A stretch of DNA of 64,000 nucleotides. Source: JAWLEP01 sp964553045. Lineage in GTDB: Bacteria; Fermentibacterota; Fermentibacteria; Fermentibacterales; JCC-6. Below, one piece after another: positions 53,292 through 61,582 of this stretch (the first letter of the stretch is position 1; every line of letters starts with the position of its first letter). Location: assembly GCA_964553045.1 (NCBI GenBank), contig CAZKJG010000003.1, positions 1 to 64,000 on the forward strand, written 5' to 3'. Position numbers and translations under genes: made by a program. The notes under the pieces were generated by a model. The model saw only the letters and a list, made by a program, of their open reading frames with translations, was not told where the DNA came from and did no database searches.

Positions 53292-53996
53292 TCAACGCCG
53301 CAGCAGCCTTCTCCGTACGAAATAGCCGGCCAGCTCCCGCAGTATGTCCAGGATCACGGCTGGGCTGTCCAGCGAGGAGCCGCCACTGGTCCTGGGCTCG
53401 TAGTGGAACCCCAGCTCCCCGATCTCCAGGCCGGCCCTGCGGGCCTCGGCGATCAGCTCGGCGTCGTAGAAGCACCCGTTCGCGCGGAGCTCCAGCCTGT
53501 CCAGAAGAGGCCGCCTGATCATCTTCATGGAGAAGTTGACGTCCCGGACGTCGAGGCCGAGCAGCAGCTGGACCAGCCAGTTGTACACCCGGGAGTAGAC
53601 CTTCCGCTTCAGGCTCTCCCTGGCACCTATACGGTAGCCTATGACCATGTCGCATTCCTGCAGCAGGGGGGCGGCCCTGGAGATCTCGGAGATGTCGAAG
53701 GGCTCGTCTCCGTCCACGTAGAGGACGTAGTCGCAGGAGGCGTTGGCGAAGCCCAGGCGAATGGCGCTTCCCAGCCCCTCCCGGTTCTTCTGGTGTATCG
53801 CCCTCACCTGCGGGTGGCAGGCGGCCAGACCGTCGGCTATGGCGGCGGTCCCGTCGGTACTCCCGCTCTCCACTATCACTATCTCGAACTCGGGAAACTG
53901 CGAGGAGAGTACGTCCATCAGGGACTCGATGGCCCTGGGGGCGTTCTCCTCCTCGTTGTACATGGGTACCACTACCGAGATGGATTCCTTGCTCAT
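53292..53996 (-). CDS. GT2-family glycosyltransferase (dolichol-phosphate mannosyltransferase-like)
   Basis: The 234-residue cytoplasmic protein begins ISVVVPMYNEEENAPRAIESL and has EIVIVESGSTDGT, NREGLGSAIRLGFANA and YVLYVDGDEPFD, the DxD-type metal site. KRKVYSRVYNWLVQLLLGLDVRDVNFSMKMIRR then matches polyprenyl-phosphate sugar transferases of the DPM1 type. No C-terminal membrane helices are seen, so it is the short form. It diverges from the GT-C membrane glycosyltransferase, a natural user of polyprenyl-phosphate sugars (inference). A weak TTGCCA-16-TTAGTC pair (54067-54040, minus) may be its promoter. Confidence 0.93.
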   Translation of the reverse strand: MSKESISVVVPMYNEEENAPRAIESLMDVLSSQFPEFEIVIVESGSTDGTAAIADGLAACHPQVRAIHQKNREGLGSAIRLGFANASCDYVLYVDGDEPFDISEISRAAPLLQECDMVIGYRIGARESLKRKVYSRVYNWLVQLLLGLDVRDVNFSMKMIRRPLLDRLELRANGCFYDAELIAEARRAGLEIGELGFHYEPRTSGGSSLDSPAVILDILRELAGYFVRRRLLRR

Positions 53997-54084
53997 CAGC
54001 TCCCTGGATGACGCTTTGGGGTAGACGGATTACGCCAAAGACTAAGCCGGCGCGACGGCTTTGGCAAGAGCGGAGGCCATCTCG

Positions 54085-54113
54085 TTGACGAGCCCGGAGC
54101 CCTCCGGCATAGA
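54085..54113 (+). promoter_or_regulatory. Candidate promoter for the GT-C gene
   Basis: TTGACG (54085-54090), a 17-base spacer and CATAGA (54108-54113, running into TT) lie 58 bases before the ATG at 54172, in the divergent gap with the GT2 gene. Confidence 0.45.
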
Positions 54114-54171
54114 TTGTCCTCCAGGCCCGGCGGCCGGCCGCCGGCGTCGCCGGGCGGGAAAGGGGGGTCGA

Positions 54172-55569
54172 ATGGACTGCATGCGCACTCTGAGGTGGCC
54201 TGCCGCTCTGCTGGCGCTGGCGGCCCTGGCCGCCCTGGCGCAGCTCCCGGCCCTCAGGTCCTTCTTCGATCCCCAGGACTTCATGACCTTCCTCATCCCG
54301 CTGGAGGAGGGACATTCCTTCCACAGCTACATGGTGGACGGCTGGTCCTGGCATGTGCAGGGGGAGAGGGTGGGCTTCTTCCGCCCGCTGACCAGTCTCA
54401 CCTACATGCTGGAGTACCCTGTATGGGGCGCGAGGCCGGTGGCATACCGAGTCGCGGGGCTGCTGTTGCACGCCCTTACCTGCCTGCTTCTGGCGCACCT
54501 GCTGGGCCTGGCCCGCAAAGGCGGGCCTCGCTGGCCGGCTGCCGTGCTCTTCGCCCTGCATCCCGGAGCGGTGGATGCCGTGTGGATGGCCAACGCCAGG
54601 GGCGATCTCCTGGCGGCGCTGCTCACGCTGGCGGCGATGGCCGCGGTGGTGCGCCTGCTGAGAACGGGATTCAGCCCCGCCCGCGCTCTGCTGCCGGGGG
54701 CGCTGGCCCTCCTGGCCCTGGCGGCCAAGGAGAGCGGCCTGGCGGCGCTGCTGGTGCTTCCGGCGACCTGGCTCCTCTGGCCGGAAGGACGCAGGGACTG
54801 GCGGGGGGGCGCCGTGCTGGCCGCTTCCCTGGCGGCGGCCGCCGCCGCGTTCCTGGCGGCCAGGCTGATGCTCTTCGACCGGGGAATAGGCGGCTACGGC
54901 GCCGTAACCCCCCCGGAGGTGATGCTGGCCCGCGTTCCGGTGCTGGCCTACCAGAGCCTGGGCGCCCTCTTCCCGGCGGGGTGGATAAGGGCCGCGGCCA
55001 TGGTCTCCGGCCTTGCCGCCGCCGCCTGGCTGTTCCTGCGGAGCCGCCGCACCGCCAGGATCGTGCTTCTTCTGATCGTGTGCTGGGGGGCTCTGGGCTT
55101 CCAGACCCTGGTCGCCTCTCCCGACATGCGCTACCTCTACGCCCCCTCCGCCGCAGTGGCTCTGCTGGCGGCCATCTTCCTCTGCGAAGCGCTGCGCCGC
55201 CCGGGCGGCTGGGCCCTGGCGGGGGCCACCCTGCTTCTGGGACTGGCCTGGACGGGGATGTCCCGTCAGGTGGCGCAGGAGCTGCAGCGCAGGAACGCGC
55301 CCATGCAGGCGGTGTACGCGGAGACCAGGGCTAACCTGGAGCTGCTGGAGGGCCGGCGGACGGTGGCGGTGGTTATCCCCCCGGGCGAGATCGACACCCC
55401 CGGGGCCTCCATGAAGGAGATCGGGCTCTACCTGGACTACCTCTCCGACCAGCCGCCCCCGGAGATCGTGTACGTTCCCTCTCCACAGGCGGCCGGGGCC
55501 GGCTCCGCCGAGGTGGTGGTCCGCTGGGTCGAGGGGGGGCTGGTAATAGGCCCGCCGCTTGACGAGTAA
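54172..55569 (+). CDS. Multi-pass GT-C-type glycosyltransferase-like membrane protein
   Basis: The 465-residue protein starts at ATG 54172 behind AAAGGGGGG. It has about ten membrane segments and a large loop after the first helix with FFDPQDFMTFLIPLEEGHSF, then FFRPLTSLTYMLEYPVWG and AVLFALHPGAVDAVWMANARGDLL. The HPG and AxGRxxLL-like signatures are shared with TMTC/PMT-type GT-C enzymes that use polyprenyl-phosphate sugars. A short soluble C-terminus follows the last helix. It probably transfers a sugar to a lipid or protein at the periplasmic face. The substrate is unknown, and some relatives are annotated only as hypothetical. Confidence 0.72.
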   Translation: MDCMRTLRWPAALLALAALAALAQLPALRSFFDPQDFMTFLIPLEEGHSFHSYMVDGWSWHVQGERVGFFRPLTSLTYMLEYPVWGARPVAYRVAGLLLHALTCLLLAHLLGLARKGGPRWPAAVLFALHPGAVDAVWMANARGDLLAALLTLAAMAAVVRLLRTGFSPARALLPGALALLALAAKESGLAALLVLPATWLLWPEGRRDWRGGAVLAASLAAAAAAFLAARLMLFDRGIGGYGAVTPPEVMLARVPVLAYQSLGALFPAGWIRAAAMVSGLAAAAWLFLRSRRTARIVLLLIVCWGALGFQTLVASPDMRYLYAPSAAVALLAAIFLCEALRRPGGWALAGATLLLGLAWTGMSRQVAQELQRRNAPMQAVYAETRANLELLEGRRTVAVVIPPGEIDTPGASMKEIGLYLDYLSDQPPPEIVYVPSPQAAGAGSAEVVVRWVEGGLVIGPPLDE

Positions 55570-55607
55570 ACATCGGTTCACCATCATCTCCCCGGTGGTG
55601 ATGAACA

Positions 55608-55862
55608 TTGGTCAACGAGCTGGGCGAGCGGGTGGAGATGGTGGGCCACTTCCGCGGTGGCAGCGTGCGCCCGTGCCGCTTCCGCTGGGGGGGCAGGGTC
55701 TACAGGATCGTATCGGTATCCTCCAGCTGGGAGAGCCGCCGGGGCGCCAGCAGGCTCTACCACTTCGTGGTCCGCACCCATACCGACGACGTCTTCGAGG
55801 TCCATCTCGACACCTCCGGGATGTCCTGGCAGCTGGACTACGAGTACAGAGACCGCGCATGA
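55608..55862 (+). CDS. DUF6504-like small protein paired with DinB
   Basis: The 84-residue protein starts with TTG 55608 and reads MVNELGERVEMVGHFRGG, VRPCRFRWGGRVYRIVSV and RLYHFVVRTHTDDVFEVHLD. This beta-rich pattern is that of DUF6504, a small family often next to Y-family polymerases or ImuB in bacteria. The last bases overlap an ATGA, and the dinB ATG used here lies 20 bases after its stop. Function unknown; genomic pairing suggests a partner in lesion bypass. Confidence 0.75.
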   Translation: MVNELGERVEMVGHFRGGSVRPCRFRWGGRVYRIVSVSSSWESRRGASRLYHFVVRTHTDDVFEVHLDTSGMSWQLDYEYRDRA

Positions 55863-55882
55863 GCTGTGCCGGGGGGGAGTGT

Positions 55883-57037
55883 ATGTCCGACAGGGTGATA
55901 CTCCACGTGGACATGGACGCCTACTTCGCCTCGGTGGAGACCCTGGCCCATCCGGAGTGGGGGGGCCGTCCGGTGATCGTGGGGGGCTCCACCCTCCGGT
56001 CGGTAGTGTCGGCATGCAGCTACGAGGCCAAGGCCCTGGGCGTTCACTCGGCCATGCCTTTGGTGAGGGCCATGGCCCTGGCCCCCGACGCCGTATTCGT
56101 GGAGGGCAATCCCAGTAGCTACACCTCCTACACCAGGAGGGTACTGGAGGTACTGGTGTCGCACACCCCTCTGGTGGAGCCGGTCAGCATCGACGAGGCC
56201 TTCATGGACGTCACAGGGGCCCCGGGCCGCAGGGGCGACGGCCGCCGGCTGGCCCGCCGCATCCAGAGCGAGATACTGCAGCGGACGGGGCTGTGGGCCA
56301 GCGTGGGTGTGGGCCCCTGCAAGCTGCTGGCCAAGATGGCGTCCAAGAGGGCCAAGCCCCGGGGGATGGTTCGCCTGGACCCCGCCGGAATGCCGCCGCT
56401 GCCGGCAGACTCCATCTGGGGGGTGGGGGAGAAGACCTCCTCCATGCTGGCCCGGTACGGCATAACCACCATAGGTGACCTGCGCAGGCTCTCCCGGGGC
56501 CAGATGAGGTCCCTCATGGGAAGCTGCGGAGAGCTTCTGTACTACATGTGCCGGGGCATCGATCCCAGCCCGGTGATCCCCGCAGGCGAGATCCCAGGTC
56601 CCAAGTCCATAAGCAACGAGCATACCTTCCCCCGCGACGTGCTTCTGCCGGGGCAGTACCTGCCCGCCCTGGCCCTGATGGCCCAGAAGGTCTCCCGGCG
56701 GGCCAGGGACAAGGGGCTGGCGGGCTCCACGGTGGTCTTCAAGTACCGGCTCAGCAACCTCAAGCTCCACACCCGCAGGCTTCGCCTCTCCGTACCCACC
56801 GACCGGCGCCGGCGTATATACGAGGCCGCCAGGAGCCTGGCAGAGCGTGCGGTGAGGTCGCCGATAAGGCTGGTGGGAGTGGGCTTGTCCTCACTGGCAC
56901 CCGCCGGACAGCGGCAGATGGGGCTGTTCGGGGAGGGTGGCCGGGACGTGGGCCGGGCGGTGGACAGTATACGCCGCCGCTACGGCGAACGGGCCATCAC
57001 CAGCGCCCGAGCCATGTGCGGGGGGAACGCGGGATAG
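55883..57037 (+). CDS. dinB: DNA polymerase IV (Y family)
   Basis: DinB copies past damaged bases with low fidelity. The 384-residue protein has VDMDAYFASVE at the N-terminus (metal-binding Asp), SIDEAFMDVT with the second Asp-Glu at about 100, the helix-hairpin-helix regions and PLPADSIWGVGEKTSSML. The little-finger domain begins near SISNEHTFPRDV. It ends RQMGLFGEGG, a QxxLF-like beta-clamp binding motif (QMGLF). I prefer ATG 55883 after GGGGGGGAG; an in-frame ATG at 55859 adds eight residues. No LexA-box search was possible by eye. It converges on the OmpA-family gene. Confidence 0.95.
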   Translation: MSDRVILHVDMDAYFASVETLAHPEWGGRPVIVGGSTLRSVVSACSYEAKALGVHSAMPLVRAMALAPDAVFVEGNPSSYTSYTRRVLEVLVSHTPLVEPVSIDEAFMDVTGAPGRRGDGRRLARRIQSEILQRTGLWASVGVGPCKLLAKMASKRAKPRGMVRLDPAGMPPLPADSIWGVGEKTSSMLARYGITTIGDLRRLSRGQMRSLMGSCGELLYYMCRGIDPSPVIPAGEIPGPKSISNEHTFPRDVLLPGQYLPALALMAQKVSRRARDKGLAGSTVVFKYRLSNLKLHTRRLRLSVPTDRRRRIYEAARSLAERAVRSPIRLVGVGLSSLAPAGQRQMGLFGEGGRDVGRAVDSIRRRYGERAITSARAMCGGNAG

Positions 57038-57041
57038 AGAA

Positions 57042-57067
57042 GGGCGGGGAGCCGGAGCCCCCCGCCC
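57042..57067. terminator. Hairpin between convergent dinB and OmpA genes
   Basis: GGGCGGGG (57042-57049), a 10-base loop and CCCCGCCC (57060-57067) form an 8-bp GC stem between the two converging genes. No T-run follows on either strand, so it is a candidate bidirectional terminator only. Confidence 0.4.
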
Positions 57068-57090
57068 ATGTCGTGCTCGAAGCGCTGCCG

Positions 57091-59049
57091 CTACCTTCTG
57101 GCAGACATGACCTCGAACTCGATCCTGCGGTTCTTCGCCTTGTTGGCCGCGCTGGTGTTGGGCACCGCGGGCCTGCTCTCGCCGTAGCCCACCGTGGAGA
57201 GACGGCGTGCGCTTATGCCGTGCTCCACCAGGTAGGTCTCCACGGCCTGGGCCCTCTGCTCGCTGAGAGTCTGGTTGTAGGAGGCGGAGCCGTCGGAGTC
57301 GGTGTGCCCGGCGATGCGGACGTTGACGTCCGAGTTGGCCTTCAGGGTCTCCACCACCTCGTCGAGAACCGCGTGGCTCTCACGCTTTATGCGGGCGCTT
57401 CCCACGTCGAAGTAGATGTTGTCGAAGCTGAGGACCTGTCCGGCCACCAGCTCGGGACGCAGCTCGATGTCCTTCATGGTGGTCTCGCCGGCCACTGCCT
57501 CCACCGGCTCGCCGGCGGCGGCGTAGCCCTCTGCCTCCGCTGTCACCGTCCAGGTGCCCGCCGGAGCGCTCAGCCTGTAGACACCGTCGCTGCCGGTAGT
57601 TGCGCCGATCTCGTCGGATACGTAGACGTTGGCCACGAGCGCCTCGCCGGTCTCACCGTCGGTGACGGTGCCGGTGAGGGTGCCGACGGAGACGTTCATG
57701 GCGAAGTCGCGGGCCATGTCCTCGTCCTCTACCGTCAGCGTCTGGACTATGGGCACGTAGCCCTCGTAGTCCACATTCACCGAGACGGAGCCCACCGGGA
57801 TCCGGGCCTTGTAGAAGCCGGTCTCGGCGTCGGCCGTAACGGCTTCCGCTGCGGTTCCGGGGAAGCTGATGGCGGCCGGAAGTGCCTCGCCGGTCTCCGC
57901 GTCGGAGACCGTGCCGGACAGCCATACATGGCTGGGAGGAGCGGCCAGGTCGCTGGCGAAGATCAGGTCCACGCCGAAGCTGTAGTCGGGGTAGTACCCC
58001 CCCGGGAAGGGAGCCCGGGCGGCCCGGTAGCTGTTGCTGGGCGTGCCTCCGGCCTGGTATGCGGCGTGGCCCATGTCGGACCACTCGGGGTCGAAGCCCG
58101 TCAGGGCGAACGACCCGTGCAGGTTGACCGCAAAGCCCCTGTCGGTCTTGAAGCGCAGCCCGGGGGCCACCATGGCCATGTCGTCGTAGTTCTCGTCATT
58201 GCCGAACTCGTAGTCCCGCTTCATGAAGTGCCGCCACTCGGCCTCCAGGAAGAGGTCCACCTTGTCCATGGGGTACTCGATGGCCCCGGCAAGGTGGAAG
58301 ACGGGGTCCTCAACCTCCAGCGAGACCTCGGTTCCCTGGGCCTCCTGGTGTCCGGCCGTGTAGCGGTAGTCGGTGTACTCGAACTCCTGCTTGAAGTAGT
58401 GGTAGCCTCCGTTGATGTGCAGCTTCATGGGGTTGAGGTCGAAGGTGGTGAGCAGGTCGATTCCGGCGCTGAAGGGCCCGGAGTCCATCATGGGCCTGCG
58501 CATCTCGAACATCGGGCGGCCGGTCTCCCAGACGCCGTCCCACTCGTCCTCGGCCATCACGTAGCCGGGGTCTCCCCCCAGGCCGATTGCGACCCAGGGC
58601 ATGAAGCCCATCCAGTGCTTCTCGTTGCCGGTGAGGTCGAAGGAGTACTTGGCAGACAGGCCCACCTCGCTTACGCCGTTCTCGCCCTCCCAGTCACCGG
58701 TGTTGTCCAGGCGGATGCCGACATCGTCCCTCTTCAGTCCGTTCCAGAGGTAGCCGGCCCTGATTCCCAGCTCCATGGCGTCGCTTACGCCGTAGCCAAT
58801 GGCCAGGTATCCGGTGAGATCGTACTCGGTGTCCGTGACGGATGTGGCGCTTCCGCCTATCTGGGCGTCACGTTCGTCGCTGGAGAGGCCCAGATCGGTG
58901 AATAGGCCCATTCCCCAATGACCTTCCCCCACCGGCTTGGCGTCTACGACCCTCCGCAGCCCGTGGAGGCCCCACTGGCCCGGTACCGCCTCGGCGGTTC
59001 CCGCGGCCAGCATCGCAAGTGCAAATGTGACGGCAATACAGGTCTTCAT
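57091..59049 (-). CDS. OmpA-family outer-membrane protein with carboxypeptidase-regulatory-like repeats
   Basis: The 652-residue protein starts at ATG 59049 (GAGGGGAGTC upstream) with a signal peptide (MKTCIAVTFALAMLAAGTAEA). Residues about 25-375 form a beta-barrel-like region (TEYDLTGYLAIGYGVSDAMELGIRAGYLW). Residues about 375-535 are two carboxypeptidase-regulatory-like Ig repeats (LSGTVSDAETGEALPAAISF and LTGTVTDGETGEALVANVYV). Residues about 545-650 are the OmpA peptidoglycan-binding domain (LSFDNIYFDVGSARI, GHTDSDGSASYNQTLSEQRA, NKAKNRRIEFEV), with its binding Asp and Arg. It should anchor the outer membrane to peptidoglycan. An excellent promoter is seen upstream. Confidence 0.92.
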   Translation of the reverse strand: MKTCIAVTFALAMLAAGTAEAVPGQWGLHGLRRVVDAKPVGEGHWGMGLFTDLGLSSDERDAQIGGSATSVTDTEYDLTGYLAIGYGVSDAMELGIRAGYLWNGLKRDDVGIRLDNTGDWEGENGVSEVGLSAKYSFDLTGNEKHWMGFMPWVAIGLGGDPGYVMAEDEWDGVWETGRPMFEMRRPMMDSGPFSAGIDLLTTFDLNPMKLHINGGYHYFKQEFEYTDYRYTAGHQEAQGTEVSLEVEDPVFHLAGAIEYPMDKVDLFLEAEWRHFMKRDYEFGNDENYDDMAMVAPGLRFKTDRGFAVNLHGSFALTGFDPEWSDMGHAAYQAGGTPSNSYRAARAPFPGGYYPDYSFGVDLIFASDLAAPPSHVWLSGTVSDAETGEALPAAISFPGTAAEAVTADAETGFYKARIPVGSVSVNVDYEGYVPIVQTLTVEDEDMARDFAMNVSVGTLTGTVTDGETGEALVANVYVSDEIGATTGSDGVYRLSAPAGTWTVTAEAEGYAAAGEPVEAVAGETTMKDIELRPELVAGQVLSFDNIYFDVGSARIKRESHAVLDEVVETLKANSDVNVRIAGHTDSDGSASYNQTLSEQRAQAVETYLVEHGISARRLSTVGYGESRPAVPNTSAANKAKNRRIEFEVMSARR

Positions 59050-59217
59050 GACTCCCCTCTCGAGGTCCCGGCAATGGATGCACATCGCAGATGGCCGGGA
59101 CCAGGCAGTGTATCTCGGCTCTGTCAGCCGACTGTCTCAAGGTTACGTGCGGTTCAGAAAAGGTTTCAGCCGGGCGGCTCCCCCTTCCCGCAGATGGAAT
59201 GCCAATCCGTCGTCAGC

Positions 59218-59246
59218 AATATAGATAGCGTGGCTGATAAAGGCAA
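59218..59246 (-). promoter_or_regulatory. Promoter for the OmpA-family gene
   Basis: On the minus strand TTGCCT (59246-59241), a 17-base spacer and TATATT (59223-59218) form a clear sigma-70-type promoter. The 5' leader would be about 160 bases. On the plus strand a separate TATATT (59250-59255) could serve the DUF72 gene but lacks a TTG box at the right distance. The rest of the 305-base gap shows nothing else I can name. Confidence 0.65.
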
Positions 59247-59354
59247 GTATATATTCCTTCATCCGAAGGGTTTCCGTCCGAGCTAGCGGCCCGTGTTGCG
59301 ATGGCCTATTCTATCGTGGCAGGACTGGAAAGGGATAGCTGCGGGCGGAGGGAC

Positions 59355-60140
59355 ATGAAGCTCCTGGACAGCGAGGTCAGGCTGGGCACGTCGGGCTACA
59401 GCTTCGGCGACTGGAAGGGCCCCTTCTACCCGCAGGACACTTCACAGCGGGACATGCTGCCATGGTACGCCCGGCACTTCGACACGGTGGAGCTGAACAG
59501 CCCCTACTACGGCATCATGCCACCCTCCACCACGGAGGGTATGGTTGACCGCACTCCGGAGGGCTTCCGCTTCTCGGTGAAGCTGCACTCCAGCATGACC
59601 CACGGCCGCGACGCCGGGGAGTCGGAGTGGTCGGCCTACCGCGACATGATACGCCCCCTGGAGGAGTCGGGCAGGATGGCCTGCTGCCTGGCCCAGTTCC
59701 CCTACTCCTTCAAGGCTTCCGCCGAGAGCGCCGGCTACGTGCTGGGCCTGCGGGAGAGGCTGGAGCCGGTTCCCCTGGCGGCGGAGTTCCGGCACGACGG
59801 CTGGTTCCGGCCGGAGGTGCTGGAACGTCTGGCCGCGGGCGGGGTATCCCTGGTGTCGGTTGACCTTCCGGCATTGAGTCACCTTCCTCCCCGCGCGCCC
59901 ATAGGGGGCGGGCCCTTCGGCTACGTCAGGTTCCACGGCAGGAACGCCGGCAAGTGGTGGGACGGCGGACCGCTGCGCTACGACTGGGCCTACTCCCGGA
60001 AGGAGCTGGCCGGGTGGATGCCGGGCCTGCGCTGGCTGGCCAGGCAGTCGGACACCCTCTACCTGTTCTTCAACAACTGCCACGCCGGAAAGGCCGTCGA
60101 TTCCGCGGGAATGATGAGGGAGCTGCTGGAAGGGGAGTGA
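59355..60140 (+). CDS. DUF72 (YecE-like) TIM-barrel protein
   Basis: The 261-residue protein begins at ATG 59355 after GGAGGGAC and reads VRLGTSGYSFGDWKGPFYP, HFDTVELNSPYYGIMP, FSVKLHSSMTH, LAAEFRHDGWF, YVRFHGRN and LYLFFNNCHAGKAV. These are the conserved blocks of DUF72 (YecE), a cytoplasmic TIM-barrel family; a nuclease-like activity has been suggested, but the reaction is not settled. The family length (about 240-260) fits. The lipoprotein gene starts 7 bases after its stop. Confidence 0.93.
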   Translation: MKLLDSEVRLGTSGYSFGDWKGPFYPQDTSQRDMLPWYARHFDTVELNSPYYGIMPPSTTEGMVDRTPEGFRFSVKLHSSMTHGRDAGESEWSAYRDMIRPLEESGRMACCLAQFPYSFKASAESAGYVLGLRERLEPVPLAAEFRHDGWFRPEVLERLAAGGVSLVSVDLPALSHLPPRAPIGGGPFGYVRFHGRNAGKWWDGGPLRYDWAYSRKELAGWMPGLRWLARQSDTLYLFFNNCHAGKAVDSAGMMRELLEGE

Positions 60141-60147
60141 GATTCGA

Positions 60148-61086
60148 ATGCGGAGTACAGCGACCACCGCGGTGATCGCCGCCGTCATGGCGGGCGGCTG
60201 CGGAGACGCCACCGGCCCGGGGCAGGGCGGGTCCTACCCGCTTTCACCGGTGGGAAGCGTTGACCTGGGAGCGGCGGTCACCGATCTGACCTTCATCGGA
60301 GACGATGTTCTCGCCGCCTCTGGCGGCAACGTCTGCTTCATCGACGGCGGGCTGGCCTACCTTCTGGCCAGCGTCTCCACCGGCTCGGCCGGACTCACGG
60401 AGGTCGCCGCCACCGCCGACGGCGGGTACGCGCTGGCGGCCGACCAAAACCGCGTATACCGGGTGAGCAACCAGACCTACTTCCTGCAGGATTCGCTGGA
60501 TGTCGCGGGCGGGCTGGAGGAGCTGGTGGTGCACGACTACTCCGGAGAGTTCTGGGTCCTGCTTGCCGGCGGCGACATCCTCACCGCGGACGTGGGAGAC
60601 ATGTCGGCGCTGGACACCGCGTCCCCCGGCGCGTTCGACACAGAGTGCGCGCTGTACGACGCCGATCTGCAGTCGCTTTACCGCGCCGGCGCAGGCCTGC
60701 AGAGGCTGTCCGTCCCGGAGCTTGTCGTCCAGCGTCAGGTGGACCTGCCCTATCCGTCCGACGCCCTGGCCATGGACGACGTAACGGGGTATCTGCTGGT
60801 GGCGATGAGCGGCGGTCTGCGGGCGGTCAGCTCCCTGGCCCTGGGCACCCAGATCGACTACGGGGAAGGGGCGGCGATGGCGGTGGACGTCATACCGGGC
60901 TCGGGGGTGGCCATGGCGGGCGCGGGCTACGGCATCATCGCGCTGGACGTTGCCACCGGAGAGCTCCTGGCCGACCGCTCCACCGGGGGCCGGCCCGTTC
61001 TTCTGGCGGTGAACGGCGACGGCTCCCGCTGCGCGGCCGTGGCCGAGTCCGGTCCCACCGTGGTACAGGTCTTCGGCACCGACTAG
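60148..61086 (+). CDS. Lipoprotein with beta-propeller-like repeats
   Basis: The 312-residue protein has a lipoprotein signal with lipobox AGGC (TTAVIAAVMAGGC). The mature protein consists of repeated strands of about 40 residues (VTDLTFIGDDVLAASGGNVCFIDG, LTEVAATADGGYALAADQNRVYRV, LDVATGELLADRSTGG), a pattern of WD40/PQQ/YVTN-type propellers. It is probably exposed in the periplasm or on the cell surface. No enzymatic residues can be named. It follows DUF72 by 7 bases and converges on the Nudix gene with only 4 bases between the stops. Confidence 0.75.
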   Translation: MRSTATTAVIAAVMAGGCGDATGPGQGGSYPLSPVGSVDLGAAVTDLTFIGDDVLAASGGNVCFIDGGLAYLLASVSTGSAGLTEVAATADGGYALAADQNRVYRVSNQTYFLQDSLDVAGGLEELVVHDYSGEFWVLLAGGDILTADVGDMSALDTASPGAFDTECALYDADLQSLYRAGAGLQRLSVPELVVQRQVDLPYPSDALAMDDVTGYLLVAMSGGLRAVSSLALGTQIDYGEGAAMAVDVIPGSGVAMAGAGYGIIALDVATGELLADRSTGGRPVLLAVNGDGSRCAAVAESGPTVVQVFGTD

Positions 61087-61090
61087 TCGC

Positions 61091-61582
61091 TCAGTTCACG
61101 TCTCCGATGTACACGGGGCCGTCGTAGTCGCCGGAGGCCAGGAGGGGAAGAAGGCCGGCAAGCACTGACGGGTAGATCCTCACCCCGTCCAGCTCGGACA
61201 GCTCCATCCACTCCGAGCCCGTCTGCCAGGCGTCGTGCACCGGCTTCCACCCCTCCACCCTCTCGAGGAGCTGGGCGGCGAACATCAGCTCCACCTGGTG
61301 GACGTCGCCGTCCTCACCAGCGAACTGGTGGTGGGCGCCGATGTAGTCCCTGGCCAGCAGCAGCCGGTCCGGCTCCACCAGCCATCCGGTCTCCTCCGCC
61401 GTCTCCCGCCGGGCCGCCTCGTGCAGCGTCTCGCCCATGCGCTGGCCGCCTCCGGGAAGCAGGAAGAATTCGCCCATGCGGTCGCGGTTGCGGGTCAGAA
61501 GCACCGTACCGTCCCCAAAGATGACGGTCTTGCAGGAGTTCCGCTTCCGCGGAGGGTCGGGGGAGAAGGCCTGCTCCCTCAT
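61091..61582 (-). CDS. Nudix hydrolase
   Basis: The 163-residue protein has a complete Nudix box, GGQRMGETLHEAARRETAEETGW at about 55-77 (Gx5Ex7REUxEExGU), which binds Mg2+ and cleaves nucleoside diphosphates linked to another group. The substrate cannot be told. The N-terminus includes KTVIFGDGTVLLTRN, a typical beta-strand start. The ATG at 61582 overlaps the prepilin peptidase stop (ATGA), an unusual coupling; an ATG at 61618 would reach further upstream but has no support. Confidence 0.92.
   Translation of the reverse strand: MREQAFSPDPPRKRNSCKTVIFGDGTVLLTRNRDRMGEFFLLPGGGQRMGETLHEAARRETAEETGWLVEPDRLLLARDYIGAHHQFAGEDGDVHQVELMFAAQLLERVEGWKPVHDAWQTGSEWMELSELDGVRIYPSVLAGLLPLLASGDYDGPVYIGDVN

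Noticed and set aside
52246..55608. A 1,120-codon minus-strand frame spanning the GT-C gene, GT2 and epimerase
   Set aside because: Only the last 327 codons (from 53229) match a real family; the upstream part is antisense or out of frame to other conserved genes.
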